From a virus: a DNA stretch of 41,602 nucleotides. A program made the translations under genes and the position numbers. Positions 35,014-41,602 of the stretch are shown piece by piece. How positions within the stretch are numbered: position 1 is the first letter of the stretch; every line of letters begins with the position of its first letter. The notes beneath the pieces were generated by a model. It worked only from the letters and a program-made list of their open reading frames with translations. It was not told the DNA's origin and made no database searches. Where the stretch lies: positions 1 through 41,602 of IMG/VR virus record IMGVR_UViG_3300020159_003031; one strand, 5' to 3'.

Positions 35014-37215
35014 ATGGCGACTCCTCAATTATCTCCAGGCGTACTCGTCAGGGAAGTTGATTTAACTGTAGGAAGAGCTGATAATGTTTTAGATAATATT
35101 GGCGCAATCGCTGGGCCCTTCCCAATTGGACCTGTTGATTTCCCAATTGATATTGCAACTGAACAGGATTTAATCAATACTTTCGGCAAACCAATTTCAA
35201 CAGACTCCCAGTATGAGTACTGGATGAGTGCCTCATCGTATCTTTCATACGGCGGTGTCCTTAAAGTCGTTAGAACTGGCGGTTCAACTTTAAACAACGC
35301 TAATGCCGGAGTTGGTGCTGCCGCAACATCTGCACTAAAAATTGACAACTATGATGATTATACAAATAATCATTCAGATGGAAATAACTTCACTTTTGCC
35401 GCAAAGAATCCAGGATCTTGGGCAAACAATCTAAAGGTATGCGTTATTGATGATTTGGCAGATCAAATCATCGGTGTTAGCACAACTAACGTTGGTTCTC
35501 TTGGTGCCCAGATTGGATATGGCGTAACTACGTCCATAACGACAACTCTGCCAGGAGCAGGATCTACTGCATCATTTACCGGATATCTTAAGGGTATTAT
35601 TACCGGCATCACTACTGATACAACTAACGGCAATAGCACTATCGCCGTGAAGATTACTTCAAGAGTTTCTTCTGCAGGAACAGAAACTCAAATTACTTAT
35701 GCAGAAGGTAGTAGCTTCTCTGCTTTTGCTGCTTCACAAACAGTAAACTTTATTAATTCTTCCGGAACTTCTTTAGGAACTGCTACTGCAGCATCAGTAT
35801 CTGATTGGTACAATGAACAGACTCTTGGGTTATCAAACTCTACCATTTATTGGAAGTCTATTGCACCAAAACCAACTACAAATAGACACTCTCTTGAGAG
35901 AAATGGTAAGAACGATGCAATTCACGTTGTAGTTGTTGATGATCTTGGAACCATTACTGGTAATCAAGGTACTCTTCTTGAAAAGCATGTTGGTCTATCC
36001 AAGGCACTAGATTCAGTTTCGGCTGTCAATTCTCCACAAAAGATTTGGTATGAGCAATATCTTGCAGATTTCTCATCTCAAGTATATGCTGGAGGAAATC
36101 CTTCAAGTGCTGCAGATGCTTATTGGGCAACTGCTCCCAGAGCAACTGGATTTACTACTTACTCTGGAGTTGCTTCTGCTTCATTCACGCCAATTTCTAC
36201 TGCAAATGGACTCTGGGGATTAACTGCTCAGGATGTAACATTTAGTGCAATTGGAAACAAAACATACACCTTAGGTGGTGGTGTTGATTATTCTGCTTCT
36301 GGTGGAATGAAGGCAACTCTTGGAGATCTAATTACTTCATACGACAAGTTCTCAAACAAAGATGAAGTTCAAGTCGATTACTTGATCATGGGTCCAGGTA
36401 TGGAGAATGTTTCAGATTCTCAAGCAAAGGCTAGTTACTTAATTTCTCTCGCAGAGCAGAGAAAGGATTGTGTAGCAACAGTTGGACCTCATAAATCTGA
36501 TTTGGTTGGAGTTACTAATACCACAACTCAAACAACAAACCTTGTTAAGTATTTCAGTTCACTATCATCCTCTTCATATGCAGTCTTTGATAGTGGATAT
36601 AAGTACACTTATGATAGATTTAACAACAAGTTTGTTTATGTTCCATGTAATGCCGATATTGCGGGTCTAATGTGCCGCACCAACATTGTTGCATATCCTT
36701 GGTTCTCTCCTGCTGGTCAGCAAAGAGGAATTATCAATAATGCAATCAAACTTGCATACAATCCAAATAAGGCACAGAGAGATCAACTTTATCCACAGAG
36801 AGTTAACGCTATTGTAACTCAACCCGGAATTGGAACTCTTCTCTTTGGCGACAAGACTGCTCTTGGATATGCATCAGCATTTGATAGAATCAACGTTCGC
36901 CGCCTGTTCCTCACAATCGAACAAGCACTTCAAAGAGCTGCTCAGGCACAATTGTTTGAATTGAACGACGAACTGACCAGAGCAAACTTTAAGAATATTG
37001 TTGAACCTTATCTCCGCGATGTTCAGGCAAAGAGAGGTCTCTATGGATTCTTGGTAGTCTGTGACACAACTAATAACACCCCTGATGTTATTGATAATAA
37101 TGAGTTTAGAGCGGACATTTACCTGAAGCCCGCCAAGTCTATTAACTATGTAACTCTTACCTTTGTTGCAACCCGCACAGGCGTAAGTTTTGAAGAAGTT
37201 GCAGGTACTGTTTGA
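35014..37215 (+). CDS. gp18: Tail sheath protein gp18
   Basis: This is the contractile sheath subunit, made in many copies per virion. The product has 733 aa (T4 659). The start PQLSPGVLVREVDLTVGRAD matches the conserved SPGV...E.D sheath opening. The C-terminal domain matches T4 closely: LFELNDELTRANFKNIVEPY, GLYGFLVVCDTTNNTPDVID, NNEFRADIYLKPAKSINYVT (about residues 648-721), then TFVATRTGVSFEEV. In between, DQIIGVSTTNV...GTATAASVSDWYNE (about 150-270) is a variable outer domain. The start has a good GGAG ribosome site. The third positions here look less A/T-extreme than in the gp7-type gene, as might be expected for a highly expressed gene. No frameshift or gap is seen. Confidence 0.96.
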   Translation: MATPQLSPGVLVREVDLTVGRADNVLDNIGAIAGPFPIGPVDFPIDIATEQDLINTFGKPISTDSQYEYWMSASSYLSYGGVLKVVRTGGSTLNNANAGVGAAATSALKIDNYDDYTNNHSDGNNFTFAAKNPGSWANNLKVCVIDDLADQIIGVSTTNVGSLGAQIGYGVTTSITTTLPGAGSTASFTGYLKGIITGITTDTTNGNSTIAVKITSRVSSAGTETQITYAEGSSFSAFAASQTVNFINSSGTSLGTATAASVSDWYNEQTLGLSNSTIYWKSIAPKPTTNRHSLERNGKNDAIHVVVVDDLGTITGNQGTLLEKHVGLSKALDSVSAVNSPQKIWYEQYLADFSSQVYAGGNPSSAADAYWATAPRATGFTTYSGVASASFTPISTANGLWGLTAQDVTFSAIGNKTYTLGGGVDYSASGGMKATLGDLITSYDKFSNKDEVQVDYLIMGPGMENVSDSQAKASYLISLAEQRKDCVATVGPHKSDLVGVTNTTTQTTNLVKYFSSLSSSSYAVFDSGYKYTYDRFNNKFVYVPCNADIAGLMCRTNIVAYPWFSPAGQQRGIINNAIKLAYNPNKAQRDQLYPQRVNAIVTQPGIGTLLFGDKTALGYASAFDRINVRRLFLTIEQALQRAAQAQLFELNDELTRANFKNIVEPYLRDVQAKRGLYGFLVVCDTTNNTPDVIDNNEFRADIYLKPAKSINYVTLTFVATRTGVSFEEVAGTV

Positions 37216-37224
37216 TCATTATTC

Positions 37225-37232
37225 AATAAATA
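37225..37232 (+). promoter_or_regulatory. Candidate late promoter (AATAAATA) for the tail tube
   Basis: AATAAATA lies 20 bases before the gp19 start, in the 37-base gap after gp18. Confidence 0.6.
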
Positions 37233-37236
37233 ACCT

Positions 37237-37244
37237 AAGGAGGT
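37237..37244 (+). promoter_or_regulatory. Full-length Shine-Dalgarno that fixes a GTG start
   Basis: AAGGAGGT is complementary to the 3' end of 16S rRNA over its full core and lies 8 bases before GTG 37253. It is the strongest ribosome site in the window and supports the GTG start of gp19. Confidence 0.85.
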
Positions 37245-37252
37245 AACGAACC

Positions 37253-37837
37253 GTGGCAAGACTCAAGACAATCTCTCAATTCAAGAGTGCCTTAAAGGGT
37301 GGTGGTGCTCGTCCCAATCTATTTGAAGTTGAACTAACAACTTTACCATCAGGAATTGGTTGGGATGCAGATATATTCAAGTATCTCTGCAAAGCAGCTG
37401 CTCTACCAGCATCGAACATTGCAAATATTGATGTTCCTTTTAGAGGAAGAATCTTCAAGGTTGCTGGAGACAGAACAATTGATACTTGGCAGGTAACTAT
37501 TATCAACGATGAAGATTTCAAACTGAGAAGAGCATTTGAAGCGTGGACTGAACTAATTGCAAAACTTGATAATAACTTAGGTGCCACAAATCCTGGGTCA
37601 TACATGAGCAATGCAACAGTTTATCAACTTGGAAGAGGTGCTCAAATAAACAGCACAACTAATGCTGGTTCGGATAGTTCTATCTTAGCAGCATACAAGT
37701 TTGTTGACATTTTCCCAACAAGCGTATCAAATATTGATCTCTCATATGATAGTGGTGATACGATTGAAGAATTCACTGTTGAATTCCAAGTTCAGTCTTA
37801 CGAAATCATCAGTGGAACTACGGCAGCTAAAGTCTAA
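37253..37837 (+). CDS. gp19: Tail tube protein gp19
   Basis: This subunit forms the inner tube through which DNA passes. The product has 194 aa (T4 163). The ARPNLFEVELTTLPSGIGWD segment (about residues 20-39) matches T4 ARPNLFQVEI. The KAAALPASNIANIDVPFRGR region (about 46-65) and VAGDRTIDTWQVTIINDEDF (about 68-87) match T4 KATALPAG, VAGDRTFDDWTVTVMNDE. The C-terminal DIFPTSVSNIDLSYDSGDTI with EEFTVEFQVQSYE matches T4 LWPTNVGELQLDWDS. The start codon is GTG, placed by a perfect AAGGAGGT eight bases upstream. Its own late promoter and its strong ribosome site fit the high copy number of tube protein. Confidence 0.95.
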   Translation: MARLKTISQFKSALKGGGARPNLFEVELTTLPSGIGWDADIFKYLCKAAALPASNIANIDVPFRGRIFKVAGDRTIDTWQVTIINDEDFKLRRAFEAWTELIAKLDNNLGATNPGSYMSNATVYQLGRGAQINSTTNAGSDSSILAAYKFVDIFPTSVSNIDLSYDSGDTIEEFTVEFQVQSYEIISGTTAAKV

Positions 37838-37843
37838 TAAATA
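37836..37843 (+). promoter_or_regulatory. Candidate late promoter (AATAAATA) for the portal
   Basis: AATAAATA overlaps the gp19 stop codon and lies 30 bases before the gp20 ATG. Confidence 0.55.
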
Positions 37844-37873
37844 GACAAAAGGCAAAAGAACAAAAAATAAATT

Positions 37874-39553
37874 ATGGCAAGATTGTTTGGATTTTCTATT
37901 GAAGATAGCGAACCATTATCTCCAGGTGCAGTCAGTCCCGTTCCTCAAAATAATGAGGACGGAACTGACCACTACCTGAGTAGTGGTTTTTTTGGTTCAT
38001 ATGTCGATATTGAAGGTGTTTATAGAACCGAATTCGATTTAATTAAAAGATATCGCGAAATGGCACTTCATCCGGAGTGTGATAGTGCCATTGAGGATAT
38101 TGTTAATGAAGCGATTGTATCAGATACAAATGATACTCCGGTAGAAATTGAACTTTCAAACTTAAATGCCAGTGATGGTATTAAAAAAAGGATTAGGCAA
38201 GAATTTAAATATATTCTTTCTCTTTTAGATTTTGATAAGAAGTCACACGAAATTTATAGAAATTGGTACGTTGATGGTAGATTATTTTATCACAAAGTAA
38301 TTGATCTAAAAAATCCACACGAAGGAATCCAAGAACTTCGTTATATAGATCCAATGAAAATGAGATATGTGAGACAACAAAAGAAGAGTGATAAAGACAA
38401 ATATAGATTGTCAAATATTAACTCAGACAACCCAATGGATTTTGAGTTTCCTGAAATTGAGGAATACTTCATTTACAATCCAAAAATGACATATCCAGCA
38501 AGCAATCCATCATCTCTTGGCGGAACTGCAGGAATTAAAATGTCAAGAGACTCTATCACATACTGTACTTCGGGGTTAGTAGATAGAAATAAAGGATCAA
38601 CTCTTTCATATCTCCATAAAGCAATCAAGTCACTCAATCAACTTCGCATGATTGAGGACTCTCTGGTTATCTATCGTCTGTCACGCGCACCAGAAAGAAG
38701 AATCTTCTACATTGACGTAGGTAATCTTCCTAAAGTAAAGGCAGAGCAATATCTGCGTGATGTAATGATGCGTTATAGAAACAAAATGGTCTATGACGCA
38801 AACACTGGAGAAATCCGTGATGATAAGAAGTTTATGGCAATGCTTGAGGACTTCTGGCTTCCAAGAAGAGAGGGTGGTAGAGGTACTGAAATCTCGACCC
38901 TTCCCGGAGGACAGAACCTTGGAGAAATTACAGATATTGAATATTTTAAGAAAAAACTTTTCCGCTCGCTGAATGTTCCACCCTCAAGAATGGATGGTGA
39001 AGGTGGATTCAATCTTGGTCGCTCATCAGAAATTCTTCGGGATGAGGTTAAGTTTAGCAAGTTTGTTTCACGTTTGAGAAAGAGATTTTCTTATATGTTC
39101 CATGATATGTTGAGAACTCAATTGATTCTCAAAAATATCATTACCCCAGAAGATTGGGGCATTATGGAAGAGCATATTCAATATGATTTCCTTTATGATA
39201 ATCATTTTGCAGAACTCAAGGATGCAGAACTTCTCAACGAAAGATTGAATATGGTTCAAATTGCCGAACCTTATGTTGGCAAGTATTTCTCACAAGATTA
39301 TTTGAGAAGAAAGATTCTTCGCCAAACTGATGAAGAGATTGTTGAGCAGGATAAGATTATGAAGAAAGAAATCAAAGATGGGATTATTCCAGATCCAAAT
39401 ATACCCGTAGATCCTATGACTGGTATGCCTTTAGACCAAACATCACAAATGGATCTTGGACAACCAGTAATGGAACCCAATATAGATGCTCAAGGGGCAG
39501 AAACTCAGGTAAATGGAAAAATTGCAGAAATGCCTAAGGGTGGTGAAATTTGA
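37874..39553 (+). CDS. gp20: Portal protein gp20
   Basis: This is the dodecameric portal at the special head vertex. It starts prohead assembly, conducts DNA and binds gp17 and the neck. The product has 559 aa (T4 524). Conserved text includes YREMALHPECDSAIEDIVNE (about residues 60-79), FWLPRREGGRGTEISTLPGG, then QNLGEITDIEYFKKKLFRSL and NVPPSRM (about 325-372). The last part matches the T4 portal pattern WLQRRDG...TLPGADN...W. The helical stem region SKFVSRLRKRFSYMFHDMLR follows, and the C-terminus is an acidic, methionine-rich tail. gp20 is the standard marker gene for cyanophage diversity. The start is ATG; I see no obvious Shine-Dalgarno close to it. The stop overlaps a GATAAATA element. 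Confidence 0.96.
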   Translation: MARLFGFSIEDSEPLSPGAVSPVPQNNEDGTDHYLSSGFFGSYVDIEGVYRTEFDLIKRYREMALHPECDSAIEDIVNEAIVSDTNDTPVEIELSNLNASDGIKKRIRQEFKYILSLLDFDKKSHEIYRNWYVDGRLFYHKVIDLKNPHEGIQELRYIDPMKMRYVRQQKKSDKDKYRLSNINSDNPMDFEFPEIEEYFIYNPKMTYPASNPSSLGGTAGIKMSRDSITYCTSGLVDRNKGSTLSYLHKAIKSLNQLRMIEDSLVIYRLSRAPERRIFYIDVGNLPKVKAEQYLRDVMMRYRNKMVYDANTGEIRDDKKFMAMLEDFWLPRREGGRGTEISTLPGGQNLGEITDIEYFKKKLFRSLNVPPSRMDGEGGFNLGRSSEILRDEVKFSKFVSRLRKRFSYMFHDMLRTQLILKNIITPEDWGIMEEHIQYDFLYDNHFAELKDAELLNERLNMVQIAEPYVGKYFSQDYLRRKILRQTDEEIVEQDKIMKKEIKDGIIPDPNIPVDPMTGMPLDQTSQMDLGQPVMEPNIDAQGAETQVNGKIAEMPKGGEI

Positions 39554-39559
39554 TAAATA
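39552..39559 (+). promoter_or_regulatory. Candidate late promoter (GATAAATA) after the portal gene
   Basis: GATAAATA overlaps the gp20 stop codon (TGA 39551-39553) and lies 24 bases before the next small gene. Confidence 0.5.
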
Positions 39560-39583
39560 ACAACGATTGCTCAATTTAAAACT

Positions 39584-39739
39584 ATGGATGATTTACTGGA
39601 TATGATTGCTACTGATGAGTCTCCCTCTCAGATTAGTGATAAAATTAAAGAACTTTTATTTACAAAGTCTGCTGAAAAAATCGACTCTGTTCGCCCAGAA
39701 GTAGCAGCATCAATGTTTAGTAATGAAGAAACAGAATAA
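39584..39739 (+). CDS. Small helical protein, possible gp67-like prohead core peptide
   Basis: This 51-codon gene runs from ATG 39584 to TAA 39737-39739. The product is MDDLLDMIATDESPSQISDK followed by a helix IKELLFTKSAEKIDSVRPEV and AASMFSNEETE. In T4 the gene right after 20 is 67, which encodes a small acidic scaffold (prohead core) protein cut by gp21. The position, the helical KSAEKIDSVRPEVAASMF stretch and the acidic end are consistent with a shortened gp67 (T4 80 aa), but identity is too low to be sure by eye. It has its own late promoter but no strong Shine-Dalgarno. The gene itself is likely real; the gp67 assignment is tentative. Confidence 0.65.
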   Translation: MDDLLDMIATDESPSQISDKIKELLFTKSAEKIDSVRPEVAASMFSNEETE

Positions 39740-39759
39740 TTTATATTTTTTTGTTTAAA

Positions 39760-39766
39760 CTAAATA
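39760..39766 (+). promoter_or_regulatory. Candidate late promoter (CTAAATA) for the coiled-coil gene
   Basis: CTAAATA lies 30 bases before GTG 39797. It abuts an 8-base palindrome GTTTAAAC (39753-39760). The rest of the 57-base gap shows only T-rich sequence. Confidence 0.45.
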
Positions 39767-39796
39767 TCTTCATAATGAATAGAACTAGGGATAAAA

Positions 39797-41602
39797 GTGA
39801 CACTTAAGAAACCATCAGATCTGTTTTCCAAAAAAGAACCCAACGGAATCTTCAATGCCGTAGAGGGTTCTACGGATATCACGGAAACTTATGATCGTTT
39901 CCGTGATAATCTGGATAGGGTAAATATTTTATCCGAAAAAGTAGAGCAACTCTCTCATCAGTTATCCGAGAAATTAGATAAAACTGATCTTGAGAACGCA
40001 ATGCTTTCTCAGTTGATGGTTCTTGATGAGAACTTTAAGTCACTTCAAAATCAAGTCAAAGGTCTAAACAAAGAAGACCTTAGAGACTTTAGAACAACTG
40101 TCGCAGACCTTACTGAAATCGTTGAAGGTCTCGTAGAAGAAGAATTGCCAAAATATAAAAAACAAGTAACTAGAGGTGAAGTTAATATTGGCGAAAAATT
40201 TAATAACTTAAAAGAAGTTGTTGAAGAGAATATTGTAGGCATTAGAGGAGAAATAGATACTCAAGTCAATAACATTGCAGAAGTTATTGATAATAACTTA
40301 GAGTATTTTAATAATCAACTTCAAGAAACAAAGAGCAAAGTTCAAAATACTTCAGAAACATATCAAAAACTTTCCAAATCTCTAGAAAAGAAAGTTGCTG
40401 AAGAAAATGAGAAGTTAGAAGAATATTCCCAAGTCATCAAGTCTCTTTATGAAGCATTTATAGAACTTGAGACATCACTTCAGGAAGAAACTTCTACACA
40501 ACTTCAAGTAATTAAAGAGAAGTTTGAAACTATTTCTTCCAATGTAAATACTAGAATTGATAGTATTGATGAAGAAGTAGACAATATTAAAGATAAAGTT
40601 TCTTCTGAGATTTCAAATATCAAAGCAGATATTGTTATTAATGAACAACATTTAAAAAATTTTGGTGAGACAATTAAAGAGTATGATATTCATCTAGAAG
40701 AAGTTGATAAGTATCTACAAGAACATCACCAAGAACTAGTCACTCTCAAAGAAGAAGTATTTGCTGAGATTGAACAAATTCCTGTCGGAAATCTTCAAGA
40801 GAACCTTGAGAGACTTGAGAGGAAGATTGATTTCATCAAAGAAACATATTCAAGAATTGAACCAGATGTTGTTGTACAAGAAGTTATCAAAGAAGGACTT
40901 CTGAATGAACCACCATCAACAAAGAATTCTGACCCACTTACACCACTTGACCAAAACTTTGTAACTCTAGACCAACTCCAACAACATTATCGTCTGTTTT
41001 TAAATCGCATTCAACAACAACTCTCCACAATCGGTGGTGGTGGTGAAACACAATTCAGATATCTAGATGATGTTGTAGGACTTGCAACTAATTCAAGTTT
41101 TTATGATGGTAAAGTTCTATCTTGGAATTCAACAACCAATAAAGCAGAATTTGTATTAGTTGGTGATTTGGATGCTGATACTCTAGATACAGTCACAACT
41201 CGTGGAAATACAACCAATAATGGTATTGGAGTTTCGTTTGTAAATCTTCCCGTTGGTTCTGTTATTTCTGGTGCATCTTCAATTACTGCTAATATTGGTA
41301 ACGAAAGTTTGAATGCAGTTCTTGAGTATGGAAATAGTGCAAATTTAAGTATTGGTGACTATGGATTACCTTTTGGTATTACTGGTGTTCCATATGTAGT
41401 TTATGAACTCAATAATGTTCCAACTCCTGCAATTCAAGTTGGTGATATTATTGGTGGTGCTGCAATTCCAGTAGAAAGTGCTATTCTTTATGTTGGTATT
41501 GGTACTTATAATAAAATTCTTATTGCTGATAAAAATTTCCCTGTAGGTGGAGTTCTTCCAGAAGAAGATACTGTACTCACTTTTGCTCGTCCAATTGTGA
41601 AT
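39797..41602 (+). CDS. Long coiled-coil protein with fibre-like C-terminal part (partial)
   Basis: The frame is open from GTG 39797 to the last base (602 codons, no stop), so the gene continues outside the window. The GTG start is supported by AGGG at 39787-39790, 6 bases upstream; the earlier ATG at 39775 stops after ten codons. Residues 1-40 are polar (MTLKKPSDLFSKKEPNGIFN). About 40-390 is long heptad-type helix (LSEKVEQLSHQLSEKLDKTD, VDNIKDKVSSEISNIKADIV). A GGGGE hinge near 412-416 leads to a beta-rich region with RYLDDVVGLATNSSFYDGKV and LSWNSTTNKAEFV, which I know from cyanophage fibre proteins. In T4, gp68 and gp21 stand here. The layout (rod, hinge, beta head) suggests a fibre or whisker, but a scaffold or head-decoration role is possible. 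Function unknown. Confidence 0.75.
   Translation, partial: MTLKKPSDLFSKKEPNGIFNAVEGSTDITETYDRFRDNLDRVNILSEKVEQLSHQLSEKLDKTDLENAMLSQLMVLDENFKSLQNQVKGLNKEDLRDFRTTVADLTEIVEGLVEEELPKYKKQVTRGEVNIGEKFNNLKEVVEENIVGIRGEIDTQVNNIAEVIDNNLEYFNNQLQETKSKVQNTSETYQKLSKSLEKKVAEENEKLEEYSQVIKSLYEAFIELETSLQEETSTQLQVIKEKFETISSNVNTRIDSIDEEVDNIKDKVSSEISNIKADIVINEQHLKNFGETIKEYDIHLEEVDKYLQEHHQELVTLKEEVFAEIEQIPVGNLQENLERLERKIDFIKETYSRIEPDVVVQEVIKEGLLNEPPSTKNSDPLTPLDQNFVTLDQLQQHYRLFLNRIQQQLSTIGGGGETQFRYLDDVVGLATNSSFYDGKVLSWNSTTNKAEFVLVGDLDADTLDTVTTRGNTTNNGIGVSFVNLPVGSVISGASSITANIGNESLNAVLEYGNSANLSIGDYGLPFGITGVPYVVYELNNVPTPAIQVGDIIGGAAIPVESAILYVGIGTYNKILIADKNFPVGGVLPEEDTVLTFARPIVN

Noticed and set aside
39753-39760. Palindrome GTTTAAAC as an operator or attachment site
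   Set aside because: It is a single 8-base AT-rich palindrome in a T-rich gap, which is expected by chance in such DNA; no second copy or arm was seen nearby.
1-41602. Search for tRNA genes, integrase, transposases, homing endonucleases and host-derived metabolic genes
   Set aside because: None could be recognised on either strand; the window appears to be purely virion morphogenesis and packaging.

Overview
The window is a stretch of the late structural module of a T4-like contractile-tailed phage (a myovirus of the marine cyanophage type). Every gene I can support lies on the + strand. They are packed almost end to end in T4 order: 25, 6, 7, [tail fibre], 8, [large DUF4815-type protein], two small genes, 13, 14, 15, 16, [mosaic protein], 17, [small zinc-ribbon], 18, 19, 20, [small gp67-like], [coiled-coil/fibre-like protein, cut by the window edge]. 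I place it with marine cyanophages because the DNA is AT-rich, many genes follow ATAAATA-type late promoters, gp8, gp14 and gp15 carry extra domains, and the fibre and repeat styles (VGIGTTNP, GxGY, YHYH) are ones I remember from cyanophages. A related T4-like phage of another marine bacterium such as SAR11 cannot be excluded. No tRNA, integrase, transposon, CRISPR array or host metabolic gene is visible.

Layout. 1-481: the end of an unknown gene and a 53-codon gene. 508-14878: baseplate wedge genes gp25, gp6 and a giant 4011-residue gp7-type protein that alone fills 29% of the window. 14907-17987: a beta-helix tail fibre/spike inserted between 7 and 8. 18052-27138: gp8 and a 2504-residue DUF4815-type virion protein, in the place where T4 has 9-12 and wac. 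27138-31297: two small helical proteins, neck proteins gp13 and gp14, tail terminator gp15 and small terminase gp16. 31326-34931: a 570-residue protein made of short cysteine-containing modules, large terminase gp17 and a small zinc-ribbon protein. 35014-39739: sheath gp18, tube gp19, portal gp20 and a probable prohead-core peptide. 39797-41602: a long coiled-coil protein still open at the right edge.

How the genes work together. gp25, gp6, gp7 and gp8 build the baseplate wedge. The fibre and the DUF4815 protein probably carry host contact. gp19 and gp18 form the tube and sheath, and gp15 caps them. gp13 and gp14 form the neck that joins the tail to the gp20 portal. gp16 and gp17 package DNA through gp20. 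Expression looks late and modular: twelve candidate late promoters were found, and seven of them overlap the stop codon of the gene before. No gene-free stretch exceeds 300 bases; the longest is 82 bases (34932-35013).

The points most worth a second look are the giant gp7-type protein, one GxGY repeat family spread through four different virion proteins, the mosaic protein between gp16 and gp17, and the fibre-like coiled-coil gene beside the portal gene. I see no sign of a defence or enzymatic system; the novelty here is architectural.
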